A stretch of 30,946 nt of DNA from Paraphysomonas bandaiensis. Its lineage: Eukaryota > Chrysophyceae. The notes under the pieces are model-generated. The model was not told the origin of the DNA. It worked only from the letters and a program-made list of their open reading frames with translations, and ran no database searches. The number at the start of each line of letters is the position of its first letter. Within the stretch, counting starts at the first letter, position 1. The position numbers and the translations under genes are program-made. Shown here one piece after another: positions 21,246-30,946 of this stretch. The stretch lies in assembly GCA_965644295.1 (NCBI GenBank), contig CBFFRP010000315.1, forward strand, positions 1 to 30,946, read 5' to 3'.

Positions 21246-21910
21246 TTAATTTTCATTCTTCCTGTCACTGAAATCGAAATGTTTTCTCACTTTGGTGTCT
21301 GTTATCAACTTATCAAATACAAAGAAATGGTCTCCTTTGACTTGAAAACTAGCAAACGGGTGGTCTCTCACAGTAACTGGGGATATATCAGACCCCATGA
21401 ACTCAGTTTCGTATTCACTTCCAAACATATTCAGCCGCGTTGCAACGAATATGCGCTGCTCCGGAGGTACATCGCTATTTTCTGATTTTTCTTCAAGCTT
21501 TATGACATAGGGATAACTCATTGCTTTCAAAAATAAAGTGGATCCTAAGGCCATAACTACAGCCGTACCAACAATCGTGTACTGACCCACAGATGGCATT
21601 GTTCCGTACAGCATCATCATAACAGGCTGGGAAAATAACATAATTATAAAAGCCAAGTACTAGTATGATATGATTTTACCAGTGTAGTGATGCTTAGAGT
21701 CGCAGAACCTAATGAGACTCTACGCAATATACTTAACACGCCTCCAAATGAGCCTTCATAGAGAGGTGGGGGTTTTTCGTTACTGACGCTCTGAAAGCAA
21801 AACTGTCGTGATTTCAGTGTCAAATATAAAGGTGATCTAACGGTAGATGGGGAAGTCTTCAGGTGGTGTGCTGTCCGTGACAAGCACGTTCTCGTGAAAG
21901 TGCGGATCAT
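21246..21910 (-). CDS. TMEM70-like mitochondrial inner-membrane protein
   Basis: Two exons, 21910-21680 and 21626-21246, encode 203 aa. The 53-nt phase-0 intron has donor CTG|GTAAAA and acceptor TTTTCCCAG. The N-terminus (residues 1-40) is rich in Arg, Ser and Thr and nearly free of acids, as in a mitochondrial targeting peptide. LYEGSFGGVLSILRRVSLGSA then opens the TMEM70 fold, followed by two membrane spans forming a hairpin (about 78-95 and 99-117). After YPYVIKL comes a matrix-type tail with HPFASFQVKGDHFFVF. The human protein assists assembly of ATP synthase and complex I; a similar role here is inferred. Length is slightly below the human 260 aa. The gene is divergent to the TFIIH p62 gene. 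Confidence 0.75.
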
Positions 21911-22586
21911 AAGTGATTCTACTGAGTAGGTATTAATTAACGAACTAAACTACACTGTGTAAAGCAATAAACGACTGAATAGGAGCTAATGAAAACAATA
22001 GAGTTGTGGAGGTAACGTGTGATGGATCTGTCTGGTCACTGCAATGCACTGACTTGATATGGACATATACGTACAGTATATTCAGTGTTAAGACTGTGTT
22101 TTCCCACCACACAAAATACATGAGATTATGAATACAGTTCTGTATTTTGTTGATTCTACAGTGATCATTTACAGAGTGTCTGCCATGGCGTAGAATCGTA
22201 GAATGCAAGAAATCCGCTTTTTCAATGCATATTCTCCAATAAAACCATTTTTTGTATTCCTTAAATCTAAAAAATGGTTGAAAAGGAGGACAAGTCTACT
22301 TGTTTTATGTCTATGTTCCATATACACAAGCACTGAACTCATAGCTAAGTCATTATATCACTCTGCCAGGAATTAGCTGTTCGGTGAAGATATGCAAGTG
22401 GTATTGCACAATTAAAGGACACTGGGATAGATATTGAATTAGGGTGTTTATATAACGGCTCATTTCATATGAATATAAATTAATTACATATAAAAAGAGT
22501 AAGTAAACTGAATACATGCACTCCTGTGCCCTCTGCTAGAGCCAATTCGAAGATACACATCCTGACCTTGTTGTTAAAGATACAGT
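21911..22586. promoter_or_regulatory. Divergent intergenic region between TMEM70-like and TFIIH p62 genes
   Basis: 676 bp without a supported gene, expected to hold both promoters. It includes a perfect 11-bp inverted repeat (aaccatttttt at 22243-22253 and its complement at 22269-22279) around a 15-nt loop. Confidence 0.4.
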
Positions 22587-24611
22587 ATGAGTCGATCATT
22601 TACTCTGCAACAAAACGAAGATCCTTATTTTAAGCATACGGCAACGGCGGAAAAGAATGGTCCACTGGGAACACTATACGTCACATCTCTTCGGTTCGCA
22701 TGGATTCCTAATGACGATTCGTTACCTAATTTTGTGGTTTCATGGGCTGAAGTTTCTGCAGACCAGTATAAGAGTGGTACTGGTAAGCAAAAGCATTGTG
22801 CTATTAGGTTGACCACAATCAGTGCTTCAAGCAGTCCAAAAGAATTTTATCTCGGAGAGTCTGCTCCTGCTATTCAGCGAGAATTAGAAAGTTTACGTAG
22901 CGCTGTGAAGCGTGCAAGACAAGGGACAGAGCAGGCATCTAATCGAGGAAATTTGACTGTTAGTTCATCACAATCAGCACCACAGAACCGAAAGCTGCAG
23001 GCAGTAATTTCTCAAGCATCACATGAACATACTGAATCACAGCGCAAAGCTTTACTACTTGAATCTGACAAGGAGCTACGAGGGTTGTACGATGAGTTGG
23101 TAAAGGGCGGGATAATTGATGAGTCAGAGTTCTGGTCTAGTCATACAAACGTCCTGAGCGAGGCTGAAGCTCGAAGTGCACCCACTCAGCGTGGTATGAT
23201 TACGTCTCTCCTGTCTGAGAGTGTGGACATGTCGCATGTAATGTCGAAAAATGGGGAGAAGAAGTCTTTTAAGATTACACCCCATATTGTTGCAGAAATC
23301 TTTGCAACTAACCCGATTGTTAAGAAACAGTATGACTCACTTGTTCCACACGAACTGACAGAGGCAGAATTCTGGCAGAAATACTTTCTGTCGGAGTACT
23401 TCACTCGCACACAAACACAGCGTGACACCAGTGGGTTAAGGAACCGGTATAATAGCCGCGATAGCGTTCGTGGGGCAATGTTGACAGATGATTTATTCAC
23501 TCGAGCTTACAATGAGGATCTTGTGAAGAGTCGTAAAAATGGGCCCATCCCAGCCAGGAAGTTATCCCAGTCCGTATCTGTTGACACGGACCTTACATCT
23601 ATATATGGAGATTATCATATTAAAGAGCCGCTTGATCCTGAGGATTTCACTCTACCCCAGGAGAAGTCAGCAATACTTGATAAGTACGTGAAGAAGAGCA
23701 CAGCGGTGTTGGATTCTCAACAGGTGGGAATTTCATTCTCACTCTCCGAGGGAGCGAATGATAATGCAGGTCAGAGGCGCAGGTGTAAGAGGCCTGGTGC
23801 AGATTGGGGACCGAATGAGCAAATGGAGTTAAAGAAGGATGGAGAAGGTGAATATATCCCACTAAAACTGAAACACGCCAAGCGGTACAATGCTGCTCCA
23901 ATTGCACTGGAGAAAATGGAGTACACCCCTCCGACAGCGGAACACGTATTGCGGACACTGGACCAAATTTTTCCTCCATACGACTACGCCATGCGGGCAA
24001 TGGCGCAGGACATACAGAGTATGCATGATCTCACACAAGTAGCCACAGACGCCGCCAGACGAGCTACGACATCGCAGAACACACAAAGCTCTATTGGAGG
24101 AACAGCTGTCATTACAGTGGATCACTCGAGGACTGCTAGTGAAGTTATGGAAGTACCTCCAGGATTTCAGCAGGTACTATATCTGTAAATATAGGTGGTC
24201 GGTACTATATATGCTGTATATGCTCGTGGATATTTTGGGTTTTAGGCTTCGAATATTAACTTGCTACGCAGTTCATGCTGGAGCAGTTCACGGCTATCAC
24301 AGAGCTCCTGCGACACTTCTATTCTAACATTAACTATCATGGCATGAAACAAGAGTCAAAAGTAGGAAAGATACAGGCAAAGCTTGAAGAAAGACTAACA
24401 TTGTTAACCAACAAGAAGAGAGATCTGCAAAATAATCATTCTGCCGAAGCGGGCGGTAAGTTAGTTTCATATCCTGCAAAATTTTGTTTTATTCATTTGT
24501 GTAGAATTAAAAAACTGTTTTCGAGTAATCAAAGAAGTATCAGATTTAGTTCATAGTGCATTTCAGTATTGGGATGTCTACAGAAAAGCATCTGGGGACA
24601 AGAAGTTGTAG
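22587..24611 (+). CDS. GTF2H1: TFIIH core subunit p62 (Tfb1/GTF2H1)
   Basis: Three exons, 22587-24173, 24272-24455 and 24505-24611, encode 625 aa. Introns are 98 nt (CAG|GTACTA..CTACGCAG, phase 0) and 49 nt (G|GTAAGT..TTTGTGTAG, phase 1). The protein opens with a PH/GLUE-like domain of about 110 residues. Two BSD domains follow: about 155-185 (ELRGLYDELV, ESEFW) and about 228-271 (IFATNPIVKKQYDSLVP, EAEFWQKYF). The C-terminal exons carry an LLRHFYSNI helix and a coiled-coil stretch ending in HSAFQYWDVYRKASGD, matching the p62 C-terminus that packs in the TFIIH core. This subunit binds activators and XPC/XPG-type partners and supports transcription initiation and nucleotide-excision repair. 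It is longer than human p62 (548 aa), mainly through linkers. All joins preserve frame. Confidence 0.92.
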
Positions 24612-25000
24612 TAGTAGTTAAGTGGTCATGTAACGTGCACCTCCATGTCATAGCCTACCCGCGGTATATTTTGTTTCGAAGTATACATTTTGTTATTTTT
24701 AGTTTTGTAATAATCAGTTATAGCATGACTAATCAATTTTTTAAGTTCTTAGTGCAAAGATTCAAGCATTGGAATTACAGCTCTTGTCAGTAGCTGTGGA
24801 TATTAGTGGCGTAGATGAACCCAGGGATATAAAATATTATTATAAGTTAGTTTCCCAACTATTGCAATGTAGTACCATCCTTCGTTTATCAGTAGCTAAA
24901 CACATGTCTGCATTTTATTTTCGACTTTTACTTGTAGTCATGATCACGATACCTACTACGTTGGTAAGCAAAATTTACGAAGAGGTACGAGTCCTGACAC
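24612..25000. other. Intergenic, possible stray exon
   Basis: No gene is firmly supported. An open stretch at 24769-25023 encodes LELQLLSVAVDISGV and more, preceded by an acceptor-like TTCTTAG at about 24752. It may be an exon of an unrecognised gene or chance. Confidence 0.3.
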
Positions 25001-25222
25001 ATTTCTCCGGGAAGCTATCGTGATCCGCATATATAGTCAGCTGTCAGCAGAAAATGTTCTGCCCACCCATAGTCAAATGCTTGTGTGGCACAAGAGTCAT
25101 TTTGAGCCTTGACGATTAAACAGGCATCTGGGGTATTCACCTTACGGACAAAAAGGAAAGTGGCTGCACCTTTTTTTGCTTGAGGTGACACACAAGCATC
25201 TTTCGTAGCGTTAAATAATATG
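25001..25222. repeat. Dispersed repeat, copy C
   Basis: Matches 10925-11205 with internal deletions. The shared anchors are tttctc-ggga, catagtcaaatgcttgtgtg, aaacaggcatc, attcaccttacggac and cgtagcgttaaata. It abuts the truncated copia fragment at about 25222, suggesting one inserted next to or into the other. Confidence 0.65.
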
Positions 25223-25805
25223 ATAGGTCAGCTGAAGATCCGCCGAACCTTTCAAGTATTTCAATATCTGTACCACAGCATTCCAGTGTTCCCTGCCGGG
25301 GTTATTAGACAGAAAACGTGCACAACATCCAACGGCAAAAGCAATATCAGGGCGAGTGCACACCATAACATACATTAATTTTCCAACCACTGTGCGATAA
25401 GGGATATTCCCCATATAGATTTTCTCCTCGTCCGTGCTTGGAGACATCGAGGCAGATAATTTAACATGGTTGGCCATAGGCACTGGAGATGTTGAGTTGA
25501 TCGGGTGGATCGGGTCCACATATTCGATTAAGTCTTTGATGTATTGACACTGAGAGAGTTGGACTGTGTGTCGATCCTTCGATGTGTGAATACGGATCCC
25601 AAGAAACCACTCGAGGGGACCTAAATCGTTAGTACGAAATTTTTGGTGTAATAACACGCAAAATTTATTCAATAGGCTAATGCTGGATGCAGCAATGGCA
25701 ATATCATCAACATATACGCATATAATGACGAATCCATCATCAGATTGGTGATAAAATACACACGTATCTGTATGATGCAGCCTCGTTTGACAACTCAACT
25801 GTCAC
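25211..25805 (-). pseudogene. Truncated Ty1/copia reverse transcriptase fragment
   Basis: About 195 codons of a copia reverse transcriptase: TDTCVFYH, then VYVDDIAIAASS with the YVDD catalytic box, LEWFLGIRI, then TRPDIAFAVG near the RNase H junction. Upstream RT (ALYGL region), integrase and Gag, and downstream RNase H, are missing. It differs from the complete element at 330-5838, so it is another family. The frame is open but truncated at both ends, with no LTRs seen. Confidence 0.85.
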
Positions 25806-26337
25806 CTCACAGTTTGGTTTGATAACCAAGACTATGGCTCGTGATAACGCTAACTACTATCACTGTATAGGAATCAAGACAATGAGACCAAAGAAGTGAT
25901 ATTATTACAGGTAAACTTATGTTTCAATCAACTATACTCGAGTGACTGACTCCCGCGAAGAATCAGCACGCAAACACCACCGCTAGTGATGTCAGGTCGC
26001 TAGTACCCAAGTATGGTTAACATAAACAAAACTGAGTCACAACAGAAACATAAAGTATGAAGACAACCGTAGAGCTGCACACACACAACGTCATCCATGT
26101 CACACTGTGTTGCAACACACAACCACAACGCAGGCTGTGTCATACAAGCAGTATAACAATATACAGTCATGTCAACGACTCTATCAAATACGGTTGTACA
26201 ACACTGTATAATGTATATCATGTTGCATTCCTCATAACTACAATTGTACTTGGAAAATACTAGCTAACGTACACTTTCATAACATAACAACAATCTTGCA
26301 GCAACATACCACCAGCACGTCCTTAAGCTCAGAGTGT
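25806..26337. other. Intergenic, nothing recognised
   Basis: Small ORFs on both strands show no motifs. The copia fragment breaks off at its left edge without a visible LTR. Confidence 0.4.
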
Positions 26338-26813
26338 ATGTCTAAGGCGAAGAGATCCAAGAAAAGACGTGGTAAAGCCTCTCTGCAACGGTATGAGGAG
26401 TCTCGGAGAAAGGCTATCCGAGAATATGCTGCAGAGCGCCGTGCACATGATATTGCAGCACGATGTCCCCAAGGTGTCTTAGACAAGTCTGGTAAGCTCT
26501 GCAAAGTAGTTCCTTATCTCTACAGTTCTTCCGCAGAATGTGCATCCGAGGTTTGTTCCACCGTATTGGACTTCTACCTCCAGTGTCTGCTCGCAATATG
26601 CTTCATGCCCCATCTAATCATGGCCGGTACGTAAACACTCTGTATGATGCTGACCTCGCTGCCGGTATGGATTACAACTGTGAGTTTAGCGTTGATGAGT
26701 CTGGGTTGGATGTGGTCTGGGTGAAGACTCTGAGACCTATATCCGAAGGTGAGGAGCTGATTGCTGACTATGGTGAGTGGTATCACCGCAAGAGTAAGCT
26801 ACGCCTTAAGTGA
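26338..26813 (+). pseudogene. SET-domain-like gene fragment
   Basis: The first frame starts at ATG 26338 and encodes a basic, helical segment (SKAKRSKKRRGKASLQRYEE) up to about 26535. An overlapping frame from 26538 to the stop at 26813 carries NHGRYVNTLYDADLAAG, NCEF, VVWVKTLRPISEGEELIADYG and EWY, which match the C-terminal half of a SET domain (the N-H, GEEL and DYG-Y signature). SET domains methylate lysines using S-adenosylmethionine. The N-terminal SET half is not seen. The frames could be joined by a short intron around 26492-26536, but the clear donor at 26492 and acceptor at 26536 do not agree in phase, so I favour a damaged or partial gene. It lies among transposon pieces. Confidence 0.45.
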
Positions 26814-26961
26814 GTAGTCATTTCTCCTTTTGTGGTAACTAATAATTGTTGTTATCTCTGAGTGTTTTCTTGGTAGTTAGTCTATCTAGTGTCTTGTAGC
26901 CCCTTAGGAGAACACTATAGCCACGTAAGTAGGGCACGCGAGATGCCACGTGGTCACATTG

Positions 26962-26976
26962 CCCCCTCCCCTCTTT
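26962..26976 (-). promoter_or_regulatory. Probable polypurine tract of the gypsy element
   Basis: On the minus strand this is a run of 15 purines (AAAGAGGGGAGGGGG), followed within three bases by a TG that would start the 3' LTR. No comparable tract was noticed elsewhere downstream of pol. Confidence 0.6.
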
Positions 26977-27138
26977 GGTTGAAATTTTTGGAAATAAAAC
27001 GGAGTAAATCCCGATCCGGCGCCTACAGATGCCAACAGAACTAGGTTTGACGTAGCCATCAGAACGAAGACGATCCGGATGAACTCATGGGATATATAAA
27101 CTATATTGAAGGAAGTAGTCAAAGCAGAGTGTGTAAGT

Positions 27139-30100
27139 CTAATAAGACTCACGGACTTGTGGAAATTGTCGGGCAAAATCCTCATCTACTAGTACCATAT
27201 TGCTGGTATTCACCTCGGAATGAACAAAGCAATGCACCAGGTAGTTGTCATAACGGTAGGTGCGGAGAGTGAGAAGATCTTTTACCGATAATACTCGCTT
27301 AGAGCTCTTGTGGTACCAGTGTGTGAACTGGATAGGAGCTACATAAGTGAGTAGATGAGAATCTGGAAGATCCAACTCATCATACCAAACATCGCCATAA
27401 ATTCGCAAATCGACATATGCGAGATCACCAGGTTGAAACTGAGTGATCGGTTGTTTACGAATGTCTGATATGTATTTCTTAGCACCTTCAGTAGAATAAA
27501 TAAGATGGTATAGATATCTTTTGCTGGAGCAAAACTCAGCGTAGGGTATCGAGTCAAAAAGATCCTTGTTATAAGGCACTTCTCTAACATCACCATCTTG
27601 GAAACGCACAGTAAAAGTCATAGTAGATCTCACGTCGCGATCACCTTTATAATAAAGGATTTTATCTATGACATGTTGTTCATGATCACGCAAGGCCATT
27701 TTGTATGCTGTGTCACGATCTCCTGGAAATAATTTTACATCACTGACAGAAACGCGTACCATTTGTCCAGTCGCCAGATGCTGGCAGTCAACATCGTTTT
27801 TGTATTGATGTTTGACTGTAAATGGTCCCATGTACCTGTGAGACATTTTTGGATGCACCTTAGCGCCCTTGTCGAACAATACAAAGTCGCCAGGTTGATA
27901 TCTGTTTTGTCTGTCAGGATGAACACCCTCACTGGCTCTCTCGCTAGCCAGTTTTTGTTGATACGCTTTGGAAGCTTCACGAAGTTTCGCCAATTGATCA
28001 TTGAGAGCAGAAAGGCGAGCATGAGCCTTTTCTGGTAACTCTTTGATGTCCATGGTTAGATATTCGAGGTCATTGGAGCCAAATGTCAACTCGAAAGGAG
28101 AATAGCCTGTTTCTGATGAAACCTCCGAATTCAAAATATATTGGACATTGGCTATCCAGCTGGGATCCTCAAAAACGTCTCTGCGTTCTTCACGCTCACT
28201 GTTATCATAGACCAAAGCACGCAAGTGTCGCACAACCTCCCCAATAATGCGCTCACAACCGTTGGCGTGACGGTTAGCGATGCTGAAAGTGTGCCGGACA
28301 CCCATATATTCGGTCAACTGTTTGAATAGATCGGAAGTCAAGTCCGGTCCTTGATCAGAAATAATGAGATCTGTGTGTCCATAGTGAGTCCAGTATTTCC
28401 AAACCGTATTGGCAAGATTAAGGGCCGTGACTCCCTTTACCGGTTCAAGGTATACTAACTTGGTGAAAAGGTTAACCACCACATTGATATGAGTATATCC
28501 ATCCGCGCCATGCGGTGTAATCTCTACTGCATCAATGCCAATAGCGCTCCTAGCATTTGGCGGCTTGAGATTTCGAACGATAGGAATGAGAGCCTCTCTC
28601 ATAGCTAATCTCGTTTTCACACAATTTGGACACTTGGAAATATAATCCTCAACAACTTTATAAGGAATGTTATGACCCGGGAACTCCTTATTCAAACGTA
28701 TCCATGTAGCTCTGCCTCCCATGTGTCCTACTCGGGCGTTATGTACTTGGAGCAACGCTTCTTCAGGAGTGACTTGTGTCTCAGACGGAGGTGCTATCTC
28801 TCGATCCTCAGGTTCCATAAAATTTCCCAAGAAATTGAAAAACTCGTCTTCAGTGCAATCATCACCGAGGAAATACACATCATCCAAGTCTTCATCTAAG
28901 AATATGCCTGACAAGGCAGCTACTTGATGTTCCCGAGACAACCAATCCGCTAGCCAGTTCTTAGCACCAGATATGTGGCGAATACTAAAGTTGAAAGATT
29001 GTAGGAAAATCCTCCACCTGGTTATCTTCGGTACCTCTGATGCCTCCATCCATAACAGATTATTATGGTCTGTTTCTATGGTGAACTGCTTTCCAATTAA
29101 ATAGTAAGCTAATTGCTTGACACTATAGAAGATACCATAAGCCTCTTGCTCAATGGTCGCCCATTTCTGAGCCTGAGTGGAAAATTTTTTCGAAATGAAA
29201 GCTATAGGTTGTAACTGTGTTTCCCCATTCGGAAATATCTTTTTCTGTAACAATACAGCGCCTACTCCCAACTCACTGGCATCGGTTCGTAAAGACCATT
29301 CCAGCTCATAGTCTGGATAAAATAGCTCACATGAATCTTGAAGACCCTTGATGAAGCGACGGAATTCAGCTTCATAATCATGCCTCCAAGTACTTTTGTC
29401 CCAATTAAAAGTCTTTTTGGTCATGTCAGTCAAATGAGCCACCAAATCGGAGTATTTTGGAGTAAAGCTGGAGAAAAATACACCCTTGCCCAAAAGAGAT
29501 CTAGCCTGCTTGGTCGTGGTAGGCATCGGAATCTTTCCTAGTGCTTCTTTTTTCTCAGGGTTAACTTCATAGGACTTATGTCGACAAACATATCCAAAGA
29601 AATCTACTTTTCTAAATCCCAACCAGCTCTTTGGCATTTTAAGTTTTACATTTCTTTCAATACATCGGTCAATAATCTTTTCAAATTTTTCATAGGCGTC
29701 CTGAGCATCATGTGCGAGTATGAGCATATTATCAAAAATAACAATTGCCCATTCAGAAAAATCACTGAATATGTCTCGCACTGTCTCTTGTAGAACACCT
29801 GTGGCAGGAGCAATGCCCTCGGGCATGAAGTTTGGAGCATATTGTCCCCAGGGTGTCTGAATAGACAACCTCTCTGATGTTTCGTCTGCCAACGGAATCT
29901 GATGGAAAGCATTTGTCAAGTCTATGTCCATGTACAGTGGAAAGTTGATAATCTTGTCAAGCTCATGCTTGACATTGGGAATAGTGTAATTCCCTACCTC
30001 CATATGCTTGTTAATTTGCACGTAATCACCACAAAAACGTATGTATGGAGGAGTGGCTTTTGGAGCTACCACTAGGCAAGATGCCCAGGGAGAACGACTT

Positions 30101-30946
30101 TTTCTGTAGAAATAGCCACACAATCGCCGAAACTCCTTCTCCGAAGCCTCCCACAGCTTTGGATTGATCGGCCTGGCCTTTGGTTTCATTCGATCTGGGA
30201 GAGTACTTTTCCATTTCAGAGACAAAGGCTCCACACCTCTTACACCGCTCCACTCGTCTGGCACGAACACTTTTTCCGCTTTAGTTGTTAACAATTCCAT
30301 GATGTTAGTCTCACTCTTCAACTCTTCACTAACGTGAGTTTTAATCTGCTCATGATAGTCTTGGAGAGCTTCTTCTCGAGACTTTCCTAAGAATGTCAAC
30401 GCATCCTTAAACTGGACAGGCAACTCTGTTTCGTCATCCTCTGGGGCGGTATCCTCACTGGCTTTCCTCCACGGGTGCACACGGTCATTAGGATCAACCG
30501 TGTCCCCTACCAGAGATGACAACACATTCGAATTTTCACTATTAGAGACATCTTCGATTTGAGTCTCATGTGCCTCACGCATAACCGCACACATGAAAGG
30601 ATACAACTTTCCAGTCAGCGCAGGCAATCCCAAAATAATATCATTGGTTTTCATGTCTATGACCAAGAATTCCCCAGTGTATTGATAAGTGTGGGACTTA
30701 GGATCAGTCAATACCAAATTCAGTCGAACTCCTTCAGTCAAATCTTGGACTGTCCTGCTGTCAGCTAATACCACTCTGTGCTTCACTTTGTAGAAACGGC
30801 TTGGCTGTAGTTTATCACGAAGTTTCTCAATTAAATCTTTTGCGACATAGTTTGCCACAAGTGCCCCCGTGTCACACAATACATTGACTAATTCCTCCAT
30901 TTTAAATTTTCTATCTATCACTACTCTACCTACGGTATGTGCTGAG
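27139..30946 (-). CDS. Ty3/gypsy Pol polyprotein (N-terminus outside the window)
   Basis: Open from the right edge to TAG at 27139, at least 1268 codons with no break. The upstream codons stay open, so the GTG at 30921 is not a true start. Numbered from that GTG: aspartic protease LCDTGA (15-20); reverse transcriptase (about 230-480) with DIDLTNAFHQ and a catalytic box reading IFDN at 395-398 in place of YxDD; RNase H (about 540-665) with RTDAS and TDHNNLLW; integrase HHCC finger ending CPNC, catalytic DDE in GIDAVE, ISDQGPD and NGCERIIGE; a GPY/F-like module (RYMGPFTVK); then about 190 residues containing a chromo-like barrel (FTVRFQDGDVREVPY) and a tail of unknown fold. Intact reading suggests a young copy. 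Confidence 0.92.
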   Translation of the reverse strand, partial: SAHTVGRVVIDRKFKMEELVNVLCDTGALVANYVAKDLIEKLRDKLQPSRFYKVKHRVVLADSRTVQDLTEGVRLNLVLTDPKSHTYQYTGEFLVIDMKTNDIILGLPALTGKLYPFMCAVMREAHETQIEDVSNSENSNVLSSLVGDTVDPNDRVHPWRKASEDTAPEDDETELPVQFKDALTFLGKSREEALQDYHEQIKTHVSEELKSETNIMELLTTKAEKVFVPDEWSGVRGVEPLSLKWKSTLPDRMKPKARPINPKLWEASEKEFRRLCGYFYRKSRSPWASCLVVAPKATPPYIRFCGDYVQINKHMEVGNYTIPNVKHELDKIINFPLYMDIDLTNAFHQIPLADETSERLSIQTPWGQYAPNFMPEGIAPATGVLQETVRDIFSDFSEWAIVIFDNMLILAHDAQDAYEKFEKIIDRCIERNVKLKMPKSWLGFRKVDFFGYVCRHKSYEVNPEKKEALGKIPMPTTTKQARSLLGKGVFFSSFTPKYSDLVAHLTDMTKKTFNWDKSTWRHDYEAEFRRFIKGLQDSCELFYPDYELEWSLRTDASELGVGAVLLQKKIFPNGETQLQPIAFISKKFSTQAQKWATIEQEAYGIFYSVKQLAYYLIGKQFTIETDHNNLLWMEASEVPKITRWRIFLQSFNFSIRHISGAKNWLADWLSREHQVAALSGIFLDEDLDDVYFLGDDCTEDEFFNFLGNFMEPEDREIAPPSETQVTPEEALLQVHNARVGHMGGRATWIRLNKEFPGHNIPYKVVEDYISKCPNCVKTRLAMREALIPIVRNLKPPNARSAIGIDAVEITPHGADGYTHINVVVNLFTKLVYLEPVKGVTALNLANTVWKYWTHYGHTDLIISDQGPDLTSDLFKQLTEYMGVRHTFSIANRHANGCERIIGEVVRHLRALVYDNSEREERRDVFEDPSWIANVQYILNSEVSSETGYSPFELTFGSNDLEYLTMDIKELPEKAHARLSALNDQLAKLREASKAYQQKLASERASEGVHPDRQNRYQPGDFVLFDKGAKVHPKMSHRYMGPFTVKHQYKNDVDCQHLATGQMVRVSVSDVKLFPGDRDTAYKMALRDHEQHVIDKILYYKGDRDVRSTMTFTVRFQDGDVREVPYNKDLFDSIPYAEFCSSKRYLYHLIYSTEGAKKYISDIRKQPITQFQPGDLAYVDLRIYGDVWYDELDLPDSHLLTYVAPIQFTHWYHKSSKRVLSVKDLLTLRTYRYDNYLVHCFVHSEVNTSNMVLVDEDFARQFPQVRESY

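Larger units (their letters stand above)
26958..30946 (-). mobile_element. Ty3/gypsy LTR retrotransposon, 3' part (runs off the right edge)
   Basis: Contains a pol frame open to the window edge, a 3' untranslated stretch (27138-26977), a polypurine tract (26976-26962) and a presumed 3' LTR start at 26958 (TGTGACCACG on the minus strand). The order protease, reverse transcriptase, RNase H, integrase is that of gypsy elements. The LTR's far end was not located, because the 5' LTR needed for comparison is outside the window, so the element extends left of 26958 by an unknown amount. Confidence 0.85.

Noticed and set aside
1-30946. CRISPR array, tRNA or rRNA genes, bacterial operon signals
   Set aside because: No regularly spaced repeats, cloverleaf or rRNA-like segments were seen; gene structure is eukaryotic.

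Overview
This window comes from a eukaryotic nuclear genome. Coding sequences are split by canonical GT..AG introns, many only 45-55 nt long, and about half the window is transposable-element DNA. The host genes (a TFIIH p62 subunit, a TMEM70-like mitochondrial protein, an ADCY10-like two-cyclase/NTPase protein, an AAAP amino-acid transporter, a GT-C glycosyltransferase and a short secreted PA-domain protein) fit a unicellular eukaryote with fairly compact genes. I cannot place it further without a database.

Layout. 1-330: part of a dispersed repeat and flanking DNA. 330-5838: a nearly intact Ty1/copia retrotransposon on the minus strand, with identical 321-bp LTRs, a GTGTA target duplication, a Ty1-like primer-binding site and one frameshift near the end of pol. 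5911-10507: three host genes, namely a GT-C membrane glycosyltransferase (-), a secreted PA-domain protein (-) and an amino-acid transporter (+). 10508-12487: mostly non-coding, holding a second copy of the dispersed repeat and short ORFs of doubtful reality. 12488-18302: a divergent pair, a permuted papain-fold protein with a cyclic-nucleotide-binding-like domain (-) and a protein built like soluble adenylyl cyclase (+). 18864-20928: a decayed hAT DNA transposon with an 8-bp target duplication and a nested foldback element. 21246-24611: another divergent pair, TMEM70-like (-) and TFIIH p62 (+). 25001-26813: a third dispersed-repeat copy, a truncated copia reverse transcriptase and a SET-domain fragment. 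26958-30946: the 3' part of a Ty3/gypsy element on the minus strand, running off the right edge.

How the genes may work together. The most interesting locus is 12488-18302. The adenylyl-cyclase-like protein keeps the two-cyclase-plus-NTPase architecture and an intact Walker A/B, but by my alignment it has lost the metal-binding aspartates and the catalytic Asn/Arg, so it looks like a pseudocyclase. It shares a 468-bp intergenic region with a gene that appears to join a circularly permuted NlpC/P60-like (YiiX-type) fold to a cNMP-binding-like fold. A functional link is inference. The other host genes look like ordinary housekeeping or membrane genes. The transposable elements range from recent (copia with identical LTRs) to strongly decayed (hAT, copia RT fragment).
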